DNA of 64,000 bases from JBEKOF01 sp049513975 (GTDB lineage: Bacteria; Verrucomicrobiota; Verrucomicrobiia; Limisphaerales; Palsa-1400): positions 52,631-116,630 of the forward strand of contig JBEKVM010000002.1 of the NCBI GenBank assembly GCA_049513975.1, in the 5' to 3' direction. Positions within the stretch are counted from its first letter, which is position 1. Each line of letters opens with the position of its first letter. Below, piece after piece: positions 17,458-26,490 of the stretch. Below the pieces are notes generated by a model, which was not told the origin of the DNA, did not search any database, and worked only from the letters and a program-made list of their open reading frames with translations. Both the position numbers and the translations under genes were made by a program.

Positions 17458-18681
17458 ATGAAGCAGTCGGGGGTTTTGTCGGAAAGACATCGTCACCCTC
17501 GCGTGGCTTTGCTGATTGAGACTTCGCGGTCCTATGGCAGAGACTTGCTTGTCGGCATCGCGCGGTATGTCCGGGCACACGGCCCGTGGAACATCGAGTT
17601 CGAGGAAAGCAACCCGTGCGATAAACTTCCGCACTGGTTTGATCGCTGGGAAGGAGACGGCATTTTAGCCCGAGTAATGACACCTCAGATCGCGAGCGCC
17701 ATCACCAAGAGAGGAGTCCCTGTCGTTGATCTCTTCTGCGGGTTGCCAAACTTAAGAATGGCCAGTATGCGCTCCGACGAGGCAGCCGTCGGTCGCTTGG
17801 CAGCGGAACATCTCCTGGAACGAAACCTCCGACTTTTCGCTTTTTGCGGCTTTAACGGCACAGAATGGTCGGATCAGCGTCGCGCAGGCTTCCAACGGTG
17901 TGTCGCCAAGGCCGGTTATCAGTGTCATTTATTCGGGAATCTCCCCTCCGCTCAATTCAAGCCTGCAGTCATTGACTTCGAGGAGCACGGAGTAAAACAT
18001 GAGCGCGAGCTGCAGCGCTGGTTGCTGACCTTGCCCAAGCCTATCGGCATTATGGCCTGCAATGACGTTCGCGGACGGGAAATTCTGAATGCCTGCCGTG
18101 TCCTCGATCTTTCGGTTCCGGACACAGTGGCGGTTATCGGGGTGGATAAGGACGAGGTGCTGTGCGAATTGTCCAATATACCGCTTTCCAGCGTCATTCT
18201 CAACAGCCCGCGCATTGGCTACGAAGCCGCCGCACTCTTGGATCGGTTGATGGCCGGAGAAAAACCGCCCCGGGAAACTATTCTAATTGAGCCTACTGCG
18301 GTGGCCACGCGCCGCTCGACCGATGTGTTTTCAGTGGCCGATCCCAACTTGTCCAAGGCCCTGACTTACATTCGCGACCATGTGTACGAACGATTTAATA
18401 TAGATGTCGTGGCCGCCTTTGCCGGCCTTTCCAGGAGCGTGCTCCAGCGGAGATTTCGCGCCGTCTTCCATGAGACCGTTCATGATGCCATCGTGCGGCT
18501 CCGGCTGAAACGTGCCTGTGAACTGTTGAGTCTGACGGATCTCCCGCAGATCGATGTGGCTGAAAAAGCTGGATTTAAACACTGTGAATACATGGGAGCG
18601 GTCTTTAAGGCCCGGGTTGGCAAGACTCCGGCCCAGTATCGCCGGGAGTTCAGGATCCTTGGCACTGAGCAGCACGCTTAA
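17458..18681 (+). CDS. XylR-type regulator: LacI-like sensor plus AraC HTH
   Basis: The ATG at 17458 gives MKQSGVLSERHRHPRVALLI and a 407-residue protein. The frame is open back to 17203 but the extra 85 residues are not protein-like. Residues about 15-280 form a LacI-type ligand-binding fold (ETSRSYGRDLLVGIARYVR; LLERNLRLFAFCGFNG; GIMACNDVRGREILNACRVL; VAVIGVDKDEVLCELSNI). The last 100 residues are an AraC/XylS DNA-binding domain (VVAAFAGLSRSVLQRRFRAV; VAEKAGFKHCEYMGAVFKAR). This is the layout of E. coli XylR. Probably an activator responding to a pentose or related sugar, which fits the nearby GH43 and GH5 genes. Confidence 0.88.
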   Translation: MKQSGVLSERHRHPRVALLIETSRSYGRDLLVGIARYVRAHGPWNIEFEESNPCDKLPHWFDRWEGDGILARVMTPQIASAITKRGVPVVDLFCGLPNLRMASMRSDEAAVGRLAAEHLLERNLRLFAFCGFNGTEWSDQRRAGFQRCVAKAGYQCHLFGNLPSAQFKPAVIDFEEHGVKHERELQRWLLTLPKPIGIMACNDVRGREILNACRVLDLSVPDTVAVIGVDKDEVLCELSNIPLSSVILNSPRIGYEAAALLDRLMAGEKPPRETILIEPTAVATRRSTDVFSVADPNLSKALTYIRDHVYERFNIDVVAAFAGLSRSVLQRRFRAVFHETVHDAIVRLRLKRACELLSLTDLPQIDVAEKAGFKHCEYMGAVFKARVGKTPAQYRREFRILGTEQHA

Positions 18682-18794
18682 AAGAAAGAGCACTTCGGTG
18701 TTTCTTTGCCGTTCAGGCGTGGGGAGAAGGGACTGCTTCCGACGGGCAGTTTATCGTGAAGTTTCCGTTCTGCTTGGACAATCGAGTTATCCGT

Positions 18795-18896
18795 TTAGTT
18801 GCCGCCGGCCAGCCCCGTGTCCGTGTAGCCCGTCGCCGCCGAACTGGCGATGATTGTCTCGTTGTTTGGCCCCCAGACTATCGCTGCTTGCGCCAT
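18795..18896 (-). pseudogene. fibronectin III relic directly after the GH110-like gene
   Basis: A 33-codon frame starts with an ATG that overlaps the upstream stop (TAATG) and reads MAQAAIVWGPNNETIIASSA, then ATGYTDTGLAGGN and stop. NETIIASSAATGYTDTGLA matches the strand pattern of the FN3 domains in this window (for example YTIIATNLNTTSYADTGLA). It is best read as a scrap of a lost FN3 protein. A translated micropeptide via stop-start overlap is less likely. Confidence 0.45.
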
Positions 18897-20740
18897 TATT
18901 GTTTGATTGGACGATCTTCGCCAAGACGGCCAACCACTGCGCCCTCAATTGAGATATCCTTTTCATCCTCCGCGATCCCAACGCACTTGTTGTTGGAAAA
19001 CTCGACGTTGCGGCAGCCTCGAATCGAAATCGCCGCCATTGGCGCCCGCTGGGTTTGTGGATAAGCTGTCGTCCGTTCGATCCTGTTGTTTACGAAGCGC
19101 AGCCCCTCAATTGATCTGCCGCTGAACACGCCGATGTTAAAGAGTTTGAAGAGATTGCTTTCGATGGTGATGTTCTTCTCAAACGGCTCGCGCCCGTTAG
19201 ACGGGCCGCCGAAACTAATCGCCATATTACCCCAAACACCGTATGTCGGGTTGATGAACTGGTTGCCTCGAATCGTCACCTCTTTTACCGGTCCCGATTC
19301 AAACCAGAAATTGGCGTCCACACCCATGAGCAGACATGAGCCGGGTTCTTCCATGGTGTTGTTTTCAATCAGCACCTTCCCCGCGGTGCCGATCAGGAAT
19401 CCCCGGGCGCGGTTGCGGCGCGTCGTGCAACCTTTGATGGTCAGATCCGGCTGCCAGTCCAGATCTTCGATGACGTTGTGCGGCACCATCACCGCCGGGA
19501 TGTTCTCTTCCATAGTGAGGATGAAATAATCAATGCTTAAAATCTTCACCGCCTTCACGGTCGCATTGGCGTAGGCACTCATGGACCGGTTGTCCACAAA
19601 TCGAATATGTTCTCCCGGGGCCGCTACTTCAACGCCCACCTGCTCTGGATGTACCAGCCGCATGAGCAATGTATGATCGTCCATCTTCTGTTCGATCTGG
19701 CTGTAAATCCCATGCACGTTGCAGGCATCGTCAAGCTGGTTCTCGAAGAGGCAATCCTCCATGAGGATCTGGCCGCGGCAGTAAACAAAATGCGTCGCGT
19801 CGGCGTCGCATGTAAAAAGGCGATCCGAGCCTTCTCGAACACGGACATTGGTGTTTCTCAGCACAATATTCTCGCATCGCTGTCCGATGAATCCCATGCC
19901 GCTGGAATGGTAAATATTCACGTTTTCTGAAAGAATGTCCTTGCTGTTGACGCAGAAAATTGCCGGCGTATCGCGATGCAGTCCGCCGCGCAACACCACC
20001 ACGTTCCCCTTTTTCGGCGGGGTCCGCATCCGGTTGAACGTCAGGCGCACCACGCCCTGGCCCAACCCCTCGGCATTCTTGGGCTTCCCCCCGCCGGCTG
20101 AATCGTCCACCTGGCAGGCTGTCGCTTTGGTCTTTGGGTCAAACTCCAGGAAATCCCGGAGCGGATATTCCAACGCTCCGTCCGTGAAGACCAGTTCTCC
20201 CTTGACGATTTTGTATGGATACTCCTTTGCAATACGCAGATCAAAATGGGTTTCGTCGGATTCAATCACCTCGCCTTGCGAAAGAGAAGGCCGCTGCCAG
20301 TCGATCGAAAAGTTTTTGACCGTTACATTTTTCGTGTTGTCTATGACTGCCGGAAGGATCAAACCATGCATGACAAATTCACTTCCCTGGCCATCCACGG
20401 TGATCCCGTCAAAGTCCCACAGTGGAAGGGCCACCCGTTGCAGTTTGTGCCAGTTGTTCGCGATCGAGTAGTATTTCTCGCGCGCCTTGTCCGGGAAAAA
20501 ATGATAAGTTCCCTTGGGAAAAACCAGCACCGGATTCTTGACCGCGCGGCAAGCCTCCAACGCTTGCAGAACTCCAAAGGTGACATCCCCGTCCCCATCT
20601 GGTTTCACCCCGAATTCCGTCACGCTGACAATCGTTTCTTGACGGGGGGTGGCTTGAGGCTGATCCGCTGTGGCAAATGGCGGGCTGAGAATGAAACCCG
20701 CGACCGCGAGCAGGCACGCAGACTTTTCAATATTTTGCAT
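18896..20740 (-). CDS. exported beta-helix glycosidase, GH110-like (alpha-1,3-galactosidase)
   Basis: This 614-residue protein has signal peptide CLLAVAGFILSPPFATA. The mature part opens VTEFGVKPDGDGDVTFGVLQ, then PVLVFPKGTYHFFPDKARE and FDGITVDGQGSEFVMHGLI, the hallmarks of GH110 enzymes such as Bacteroides alpha-1,3-galactosidases of the FragA/BtGal110 type. The centre has parallel beta-helix coils and the conserved LDDACNVHG, a likely metal- or substrate-binding and catalytic region. Expected activity: release of terminal alpha-1,3-linked galactose from glycans outside the cell. It diverges from the LamG gene at 20,983, and copy 3 of the 19-bp box lies between them. Confidence 0.8.
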   Translation of the reverse strand: MQNIEKSACLLAVAGFILSPPFATADQPQATPRQETIVSVTEFGVKPDGDGDVTFGVLQALEACRAVKNPVLVFPKGTYHFFPDKAREKYYSIANNWHKLQRVALPLWDFDGITVDGQGSEFVMHGLILPAVIDNTKNVTVKNFSIDWQRPSLSQGEVIESDETHFDLRIAKEYPYKIVKGELVFTDGALEYPLRDFLEFDPKTKATACQVDDSAGGGKPKNAEGLGQGVVRLTFNRMRTPPKKGNVVVLRGGLHRDTPAIFCVNSKDILSENVNIYHSSGMGFIGQRCENIVLRNTNVRVREGSDRLFTCDADATHFVYCRGQILMEDCLFENQLDDACNVHGIYSQIEQKMDDHTLLMRLVHPEQVGVEVAAPGEHIRFVDNRSMSAYANATVKAVKILSIDYFILTMEENIPAVMVPHNVIEDLDWQPDLTIKGCTTRRNRARGFLIGTAGKVLIENNTMEEPGSCLLMGVDANFWFESGPVKEVTIRGNQFINPTYGVWGNMAISFGGPSNGREPFEKNITIESNLFKLFNIGVFSGRSIEGLRFVNNRIERTTAYPQTQRAPMAAISIRGCRNVEFSNNKCVGIAEDEKDISIEGAVVGRLGEDRPIKQ

Positions 20741-20893
20741 AGTGATGACCTTCTATGCTGGCAATTGGAATTGGTCAAGGACTGGGCACCAACTCATGTG
20801 GGCCTGGTCTGAACTCAGCCAGGGTGACTAAATGCGACGGCACGCCTATGGGATTGGCCCGATAAGAGATCTGTGCATACTGGACCAGACTGA

Positions 20894-20912
20894 AAATCTA
20901 CAAACTCTGACC
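20894..20912 (+). promoter_or_regulatory. copy 3 of the 19-bp upstream box
   Basis: AAATCTACAAACTCTGACC, inside the divergent interval between the GH110-like gene and the LamG gene. It is oriented like the other copies towards the plus-strand LamG gene, 71 bases before the GTG at 20983. Confidence 0.55.
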
Positions 20913-20982
20913 GGAATTCTACTTCTAACAAACTGTTTTCGATTTAGATTGACTCCGTCCTGAGGAGAAACCGGGTTGGGAT

Positions 20983-22695
20983 GTGAAAAATATTCAGGCA
21001 AACGCCCACAATATTATTATGATTTTGAAACTTAGACGAACCCGGATTCGCCTCTGCCTCAATTGCCTGACTATGGCCTTTGTTACCGTCGGTTTGCTGG
21101 GCGGCGCCTTCGGTGCGGCCGCGTCCATTTGGACCAATCTGGTGGGAGGCAATGCGAGCGGGACTTGGGGAGTGGCGGCCAACTGGTCGGGGGGCATCCC
21201 CGATGGCACCGGCGCCATCGCTGAATTCAGCACGCTCAACCTGACGGTTGATTCGACTGTGACCAATGACACCGCCCGCACCGTTGGGACACTGCTCTTT
21301 GCGGGCGCGGTGGCGGGCAATGATTGGACCTTGATCGGTTCGGCGTTGACTTTGGCGGTGAGCAGCGGGAGTCCCTTGATCAACGTGAGCAACCAGACGG
21401 CTACGATCAGTCTGACGCTGGCGGGCAGCCAGGGTTTCACCAAGGGCGGCGCGGGGACACTGGGGTTGGCCGCTAGCAACAACTATACCGGCGCCACGGT
21501 CATCACCAATGGCACCCTCCAGCTTCCAGGAATTCCACCCATTCCCAGCGGGACGGTCGGGTATTGGCAGTTCAACAACTCGACCAATCTTGGCGCGGAT
21601 AGCAGCGGCGAGGGGAACACTCTGACGACAGCCACTGGCGCCGCGCCGACGTATGTCACGGGAGCCATGAATGGCTTGCCGGTGGTACGATTCAATTCCG
21701 CGAAGAGCACCTGCCTGACATTTCCTCGCCCGGTGCAGGATGACTTCACCATCATGTGCGTCTATCAGAGCAGCCAGGGGATCGGGTCCGGCGCACAGTT
21801 TTATCAGGGTGCCGGATTGGTTAATGGCGAGGTGGGTGGTGTGGTCAATGATTTCGGCACCAGCCTCAACGCTAATGGCAAACTCCTGGCCGGCACGGGC
21901 AATCCGGATACGACGGTGGTGTCCTCCGGTTCCATTTACGCGAATGGTTACCCGCACCTTTTTACGTTCAAACGCACCCGCAGCGCGGGGGCCATTGTAT
22001 TGTATGCGGATGGCGCGCAGGCGGGCATGGCCATTGGGGGCACCCAGTCGCTCACGTCTCCGGAGAACTTGGTATTGGGAGCCCAACAAACCCTGAACAA
22101 CTACCTGACTGGCGACATTGCCGAAGTAAAGGTTTTCAACTCACCACTATCCGACAGCGACCGCATCGCGGAGGAGAACGCGCTCAAGTGCAAGTATGGC
22201 TTGGGCGGGGGCGCGCCGCCGCCGGTCCCGGCGGGTTTGACGGGTTTGGCGGGCGACCGGCAGATTTCGGTGGGTTGGGCGCCGACGGCGGGAGCCATGA
22301 GCTATAATCTGTGGTGGTCCACGAATAGTAGCGGCCCTTACACGCTGACCGCGACCGGCCTCACGACCAACAGCTATGCCGATAGGAGCGCCGTGAGCGG
22401 CCTGACTAATTCTTACAAAATAGCTGCAGTGGACGGCTGCGGAGCCAGCGCCAACTCGGCAGCCGTGAGTGTATTGTTACCATTGCCTGCGCTGGGGATA
22501 AATGTGAGCGCAGGATCGCTGACGATCAGTTGGCCGGGCTGGGCCGGTGGTTGGACATTGTATTCCACCACTAATCTGGCTCCGCCGGCCGTTTGGCTTC
22601 CGGTGACCAATACGGTTGGCAGCAGCAACGGCACATTCAACGTGACGGCGCCCATTGGTTCGAACGTCCAATTCTTCCGTCTTTCCGGCCCGTGA
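20983..22695 (+). CDS. secreted autotransporter-strand / LamG / FN3 protein
   Basis: Two starts are possible: GTG at 20983 and ATG at 21019 (MILKLRRTRIRLCLNCLTMA), the latter fitting a signal peptide (VTVGLLGGAFGAAA). The mature protein has an autotransporter-associated beta-strand region (GTWGVAANWSGGIPDGTGAI; FTKGGAGTLGLAASNNYTGA), one LamG domain (PVVRFNSAKSTCLTFPRPVQ; ADGAQAGMAIGG), one FN3 domain (WWSTNSSGPYTLTATG) and the shared C-terminal module (ISWPGWAGGWTLYSTTN ending QFFRLSGP). The LamG domain is very similar to the second LamG of the 31,201 gene (shared TCL-F-RPVQDDF). A surface glycan-binding role is likely. No enzyme motif is seen. Confidence 0.83.
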   Translation: MKNIQANAHNIIMILKLRRTRIRLCLNCLTMAFVTVGLLGGAFGAAASIWTNLVGGNASGTWGVAANWSGGIPDGTGAIAEFSTLNLTVDSTVTNDTARTVGTLLFAGAVAGNDWTLIGSALTLAVSSGSPLINVSNQTATISLTLAGSQGFTKGGAGTLGLAASNNYTGATVITNGTLQLPGIPPIPSGTVGYWQFNNSTNLGADSSGEGNTLTTATGAAPTYVTGAMNGLPVVRFNSAKSTCLTFPRPVQDDFTIMCVYQSSQGIGSGAQFYQGAGLVNGEVGGVVNDFGTSLNANGKLLAGTGNPDTTVVSSGSIYANGYPHLFTFKRTRSAGAIVLYADGAQAGMAIGGTQSLTSPENLVLGAQQTLNNYLTGDIAEVKVFNSPLSDSDRIAEENALKCKYGLGGGAPPPVPAGLTGLAGDRQISVGWAPTAGAMSYNLWWSTNSSGPYTLTATGLTTNSYADRSAVSGLTNSYKIAAVDGCGASANSAAVSVLLPLPALGINVSAGSLTISWPGWAGGWTLYSTTNLAPPAVWLPVTNTVGSSNGTFNVTAPIGSNVQFFRLSGP

Positions 22696-22962
22696 ACTTT
22701 GCAATTGATTCCACCAGTTAATGCCTGTGGATTATGAAGAAACAATCTATAACTCATCCGCACGAAGTTAATCCCAATGTCATCCGATCAGGATTCGCTG
22801 GACAAGCCGGACAAGCCGGTTGCCCGCGCCGTCTCGACCAATCTCCGGCGGAAGCGACTGGCTCAATCTCTGGCGTAAATTCTACAAAGATTGACCAATT
22901 CCCTTATTGTGCCGTGCAGAAATGGGCTTAAAATGCTGTCTGATTACTTGGAGATTGTCGCG
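22696..22962. other. intergenic region with box copy 4
   Basis: No gene is seen in these 267 bases. The region holds the 19-bp box at 22,878-22,896. Confidence 0.55.
22878..22896 (+). promoter_or_regulatory. copy 4 of the 19-bp upstream box
   Basis: AATTCTACAAAGATTGACC, 67 bases before the chosen start of the PHP-like gene. It is followed by ATGCTGTCTGATTACTTG, which resembles the second element seen after copies 1 and 2. Confidence 0.6.
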
Positions 22963-25131
22963 ATGAACCGATTCACTCTGTTCGCTTGGGATGCCTGCCA
23001 GATCACTTGGGCAGGCCTCCTGGGTGTTGTTTTCTTAAACGGAGTTCCGGCCGTCGCTGCGGAGCTGCCCACAACTCCCATCCGTGTGGATTTCACCGAA
23101 TATCGCGAGCATTTAAACGCCGCCATTCGCCAGGAAAATGACCGGGTGCTCGTGGAATGGCCCACCTCCAGGACCGAGACCGGTTTTGTGACCGTCAACT
23201 TGACCGCCCGAAGGCCGTTGATTGAAAGCATCGCCGTCGCGACCTCAGGCCAACCACCCAAAACGATTGCCCGCGACCTTGATCCGGTCACTTTGCTCAC
23301 CATCGGAGAACGCGACATGAAGAATCCCGCGGGATGGGTGGCGTTTTTCGATGACCCCATGAGCCGGCCTCATCAAACTTACGCGGTAAAATTGGAGCCG
23401 CGCAGCGTACGGGTGTCCAGCGCCGGTGTGAGATCAACCATCCATATCGGTGAAGTTCGCGCGGGTTCATTCCAAGGTGAGCTGCGATTGAGTTTTTATC
23501 GCAACAGCCCTTTGATTCACTTGGAAACCGTGGTGCAGACAGGTGAGGACGGACGCGCCATTCTCTACGATACCGGCCTCACCAGCCGCTCGACGAATTG
23601 GGAGTCCATGGCTTGGATGGATGCGGAGAACAAGCTCCAATCCTTGAAAGTCGGCCCCGAAACGGAGGCGACCGCTGTTGCCGTCTCCGGCCGCACCCTG
23701 GCCGGGGAAAACAAGCTCGGTTCGATCGCTGTCTTTCCGCCTCCGCATCAATATTTTTACCCGGTGGATGAGGTGACCAACCTGAAATTTGTTTGGTACG
23801 GAAAATCGTATCAATCCCTGGTTGATGACTTCGGTTTTGGCATTCGCCAATCGCCCACCGGCGCCAACCATTTTATTCCGTGGTTCAATGCGCCTCCCCA
23901 TACGGAACAACACTTGGGTGTGTTCTATTTGCTCACTTCCGGGGATGCCCCCCGCGCCCTGGCGCAAGTGGCCGAGTACACTCACGGGGACCAATTCAAG
24001 AAGCTGCCCGGTTACGTGACCTTCAGCAGCCATTATCACATCGAGCACACCCAGGAATTTGTCCGGCGCCAAAAGGAGCAACACACCGACCAGGTGCCGA
24101 AAGGAATGGAGGTGCCGGGATTCGTCAAGACTTTCAAAGCCCGGGGCGTTAATATTGTTCACTTGGCGGAGTTCCATCTCGGCATTAATGCTCCCAAACT
24201 GACGGATGCCCAACGCCTGCCATTGCTCAAAACCCTGTTTCAGGAGTGTGAGCGTCTCTCCGACGATCAACTCCTGGTGCTTCCCGGCGAGGAGGACAAT
24301 GTGCAACTTGGCGGCCACTGGATGAGCCTGTTTCCCAAGCCGGTTTATGTGGTGCTGAATCGCGCGGCAGGCCAGCCGTTCGTGGAACAGAATTCTGATT
24401 ACGGCGCCGTGTACCATGTGGGCAGCCAGGCAGACGTTCTTCAACTCATGGAACGCGAGCACGGGCTAATGTGGACGGCTCATCCCCGCATCAAAGGTTC
24501 ACTCGGATTTCCAGACAAATATAAAGACCGGGACTTTTTCCTCTCAGACCATTTTCTCGGCGGCGCTTGGAAAGCCATGCCGGCCGACTTGTCTCAGCCT
24601 CGCCTGGGGTTGCGCGTGCTTGACTTGATGGACGAGATGGCGAACTGGGGACTGAAAAAGCAGGTGCTTGGAGAAGTGGATGCTTTTCGCATGGAGCCTG
24701 ACTTCGAGACCTATGGCCACATGAACGTCAACTATCTAAAGATGGAGAAGTTGCCTCGTTTTTCCCAAGGTTGGCAAGCCGTCCTCGACACCTTGCGCGG
24801 CGGCCGTTTCTTCGTCAGCACCGGCGAGGTGCTGATTCCTGAGTTCGATGTGGCCGGCAAAGAGAGCGGGCAGGTTGTCGAACTGTCCGGCCAGGGAACC
24901 GCCGTCGTCAACGTGAAACTGGAATGGACTTTCCCCATGGCCTTTGCCGAAGTCATCTCGGGCGATGGCAGGCAGGTATATCGCGATCGGGTTGAGCTTC
25001 ATGATACCGAGGCTTTCGGGTCAAAAACCTTTCACATCCCGGTGACGCTGAAAGGCCGCAGTTGGGTGCGGTTTGAGGCCTGGGACATCGCCGCCAACGG
25101 CGCGTTCACACAACCCGTATGGTTAAGGTAG
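22963..25131 (+). CDS. exported PHP/CehA-McbA-like metallohydrolase candidate
   Basis: The ATG at 22963 (MNRFTLFAWDACQITWAGLL) begins a signal peptide ending near AVAAE; the product has 722 residues. The first 350 form a beta-rich N-terminal region. The second half has the spaced metal-ligand motifs of a PHP-type hydrolase: SSHYHIEHT, then VHLAEFHLG, LPGEEDNVQLGGHW and WTAHPRIKG. A C-terminal beta-domain follows (LRGGRFFVSTGEVLIPEF; RVELHDTEAFGSKTFHIP), as in CehA/McbA relatives. The substrate is unknown. The match rests on motif spacing rather than a full family profile. It precedes the enolase-superfamily gene by 39 bases. Confidence 0.55.
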   Translation: MNRFTLFAWDACQITWAGLLGVVFLNGVPAVAAELPTTPIRVDFTEYREHLNAAIRQENDRVLVEWPTSRTETGFVTVNLTARRPLIESIAVATSGQPPKTIARDLDPVTLLTIGERDMKNPAGWVAFFDDPMSRPHQTYAVKLEPRSVRVSSAGVRSTIHIGEVRAGSFQGELRLSFYRNSPLIHLETVVQTGEDGRAILYDTGLTSRSTNWESMAWMDAENKLQSLKVGPETEATAVAVSGRTLAGENKLGSIAVFPPPHQYFYPVDEVTNLKFVWYGKSYQSLVDDFGFGIRQSPTGANHFIPWFNAPPHTEQHLGVFYLLTSGDAPRALAQVAEYTHGDQFKKLPGYVTFSSHYHIEHTQEFVRRQKEQHTDQVPKGMEVPGFVKTFKARGVNIVHLAEFHLGINAPKLTDAQRLPLLKTLFQECERLSDDQLLVLPGEEDNVQLGGHWMSLFPKPVYVVLNRAAGQPFVEQNSDYGAVYHVGSQADVLQLMEREHGLMWTAHPRIKGSLGFPDKYKDRDFFLSDHFLGGAWKAMPADLSQPRLGLRVLDLMDEMANWGLKKQVLGEVDAFRMEPDFETYGHMNVNYLKMEKLPRFSQGWQAVLDTLRGGRFFVSTGEVLIPEFDVAGKESGQVVELSGQGTAVVNVKLEWTFPMAFAEVISGDGRQVYRDRVELHDTEAFGSKTFHIPVTLKGRSWVRFEAWDIAANGAFTQPVWLR

Positions 25132-25170
25132 GTATTTCACACGGTCTGAAAGCATAACTAAAAAACAGCC

Positions 25171-26490
25171 ATGAGTCTGAGTCGCCGGGCATTTATTCGA
25201 TCCAGCGGACTTGCCTTGATTGCCGCCGGCACATCAACCGTCGGCTGTGCTGGAGCGCCCCGGTCGCGTGGATTGCGCATCAGCCGGGTCCTCATCCAGG
25301 AGTCCCGCGGCCAACGCCCAACACCCGTCGCTCCCAATGCCTACGCGGGCTATCGAGGCACCCAGGTTGTCGAAACTATTCTCCGCATCCAGACCTCCCA
25401 GGGAATTGAAGGAATCGCACACGCCGGCGGGTCGGCGGAAACCCTCAAGCAACTGCTCGGCCTGGATCCATTCAAACTGTTCCTCTGGGACGCGCAAGCC
25501 CGCATCACCGGCCCGGCGGAAGAGCATCAGGCCTTGCTCACCCGATTGGGCAGCGCGGATGTGGCCTTGTTGGATCTGCTCGGCAAGGCGTTAGACCGCC
25601 CGACGGCGTCGCTGCTGGGAAAACCAGTTCGCACGACAGTGCCGGTTTATGACAGCTCCCTTTACATGGAGGATCTTCTCAAGCCCGATCAACTCCAAGG
25701 CTTGGCCTATCTTAACGGACCAGTCCCAACTGATCCGGTGGAGTTGGTCGCGCTTAAAGCAAATTGGGTGATTCACCAGCGCCCGGAAGGGTTCAAAGCC
25801 ATCAAACTTAAAATCGGCCGGGTGAAGTGGATGGCATCATTTGAAACCGCGCTGGCCCGGGATATTGCCGTGACGAACGCTGTCAGGAAAGCGATCGGAT
25901 CGGAGATCAAGCTGATGGTGGATGCGAACAAGGCCTACCAACCCAATCCTTTGGCGGTGATTGACTATGCACAGGCCGTGGCCGGCGACCGGGTTTATTG
26001 GATGGAGGAAATGTTCCCGGAAGTGGATACGGCGAACATGCAGGCCGTAAAGCACCGTTTGCGTGCAGCGGATAATCCCGTCAAGCTGGCTGCGGGCGAA
26101 TCCTATGACGGAGGTCTCCTTGAAAAAGTTTACACCCAGCGTTGCGAGGGGGCCAAGGGCAGTGAACCGCTCATTGACATCGAACAGGCGGACATGAACG
26201 CCCACGGCTTCCTCCGCCTCCGTGCCAAGGCGGCTGTCCAGGCCGGCATGGGCATGACTATGGCTCCGCATAACTTTGGTTCCAAGATGGGAATTTATGC
26301 TCAAGTCCACCTTGGAATGAGCATCCCGAATTGGGAGATGGCCGAAATGGACGACGCTGAGTTTCCGGCCCTGCTTGCCGAGGGAATCACCATCAGAAAA
26401 GGCGTGGCGAAATTGACCGGAGCGCCTGGACTCGGCGTGCGTTTGAAGGAGGACAAGTTGAGCAAACCATCATTGGAACTGCAATCATGA
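25171..26490 (+). CDS. Tat-exported enolase-superfamily (MR/MLE) dehydratase
   Basis: This 439-residue protein begins MSLSRRAFIRSSGLALIAAG, a twin-arginine signal (SRRAFI), with a Cys shortly after (TVGCAG) that might be lipidated. The barrel carries the expected sites: KxK base motif in FKAIKLKIGRVK (about residue 212), metal ligands Asp in MVDANKAY (about 251), Glu in WMEEMFPEVD (about 278) and Glu in LAAGES (about 309). This points to mandelate racemase/muconate lactonizing enzyme chemistry, i.e. proton abstraction alpha to a carboxylate, usually sugar-acid dehydration. Export of such an enzyme is unusual but common in Verrucomicrobia and Planctomycetes. Its stop overlaps the next start (ATGA). 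Confidence 0.83.
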   Translation: MSLSRRAFIRSSGLALIAAGTSTVGCAGAPRSRGLRISRVLIQESRGQRPTPVAPNAYAGYRGTQVVETILRIQTSQGIEGIAHAGGSAETLKQLLGLDPFKLFLWDAQARITGPAEEHQALLTRLGSADVALLDLLGKALDRPTASLLGKPVRTTVPVYDSSLYMEDLLKPDQLQGLAYLNGPVPTDPVELVALKANWVIHQRPEGFKAIKLKIGRVKWMASFETALARDIAVTNAVRKAIGSEIKLMVDANKAYQPNPLAVIDYAQAVAGDRVYWMEEMFPEVDTANMQAVKHRLRAADNPVKLAAGESYDGGLLEKVYTQRCEGAKGSEPLIDIEQADMNAHGFLRLRAKAAVQAGMGMTMAPHNFGSKMGIYAQVHLGMSIPNWEMAEMDDAEFPALLAEGITIRKGVAKLTGAPGLGVRLKEDKLSKPSLELQS

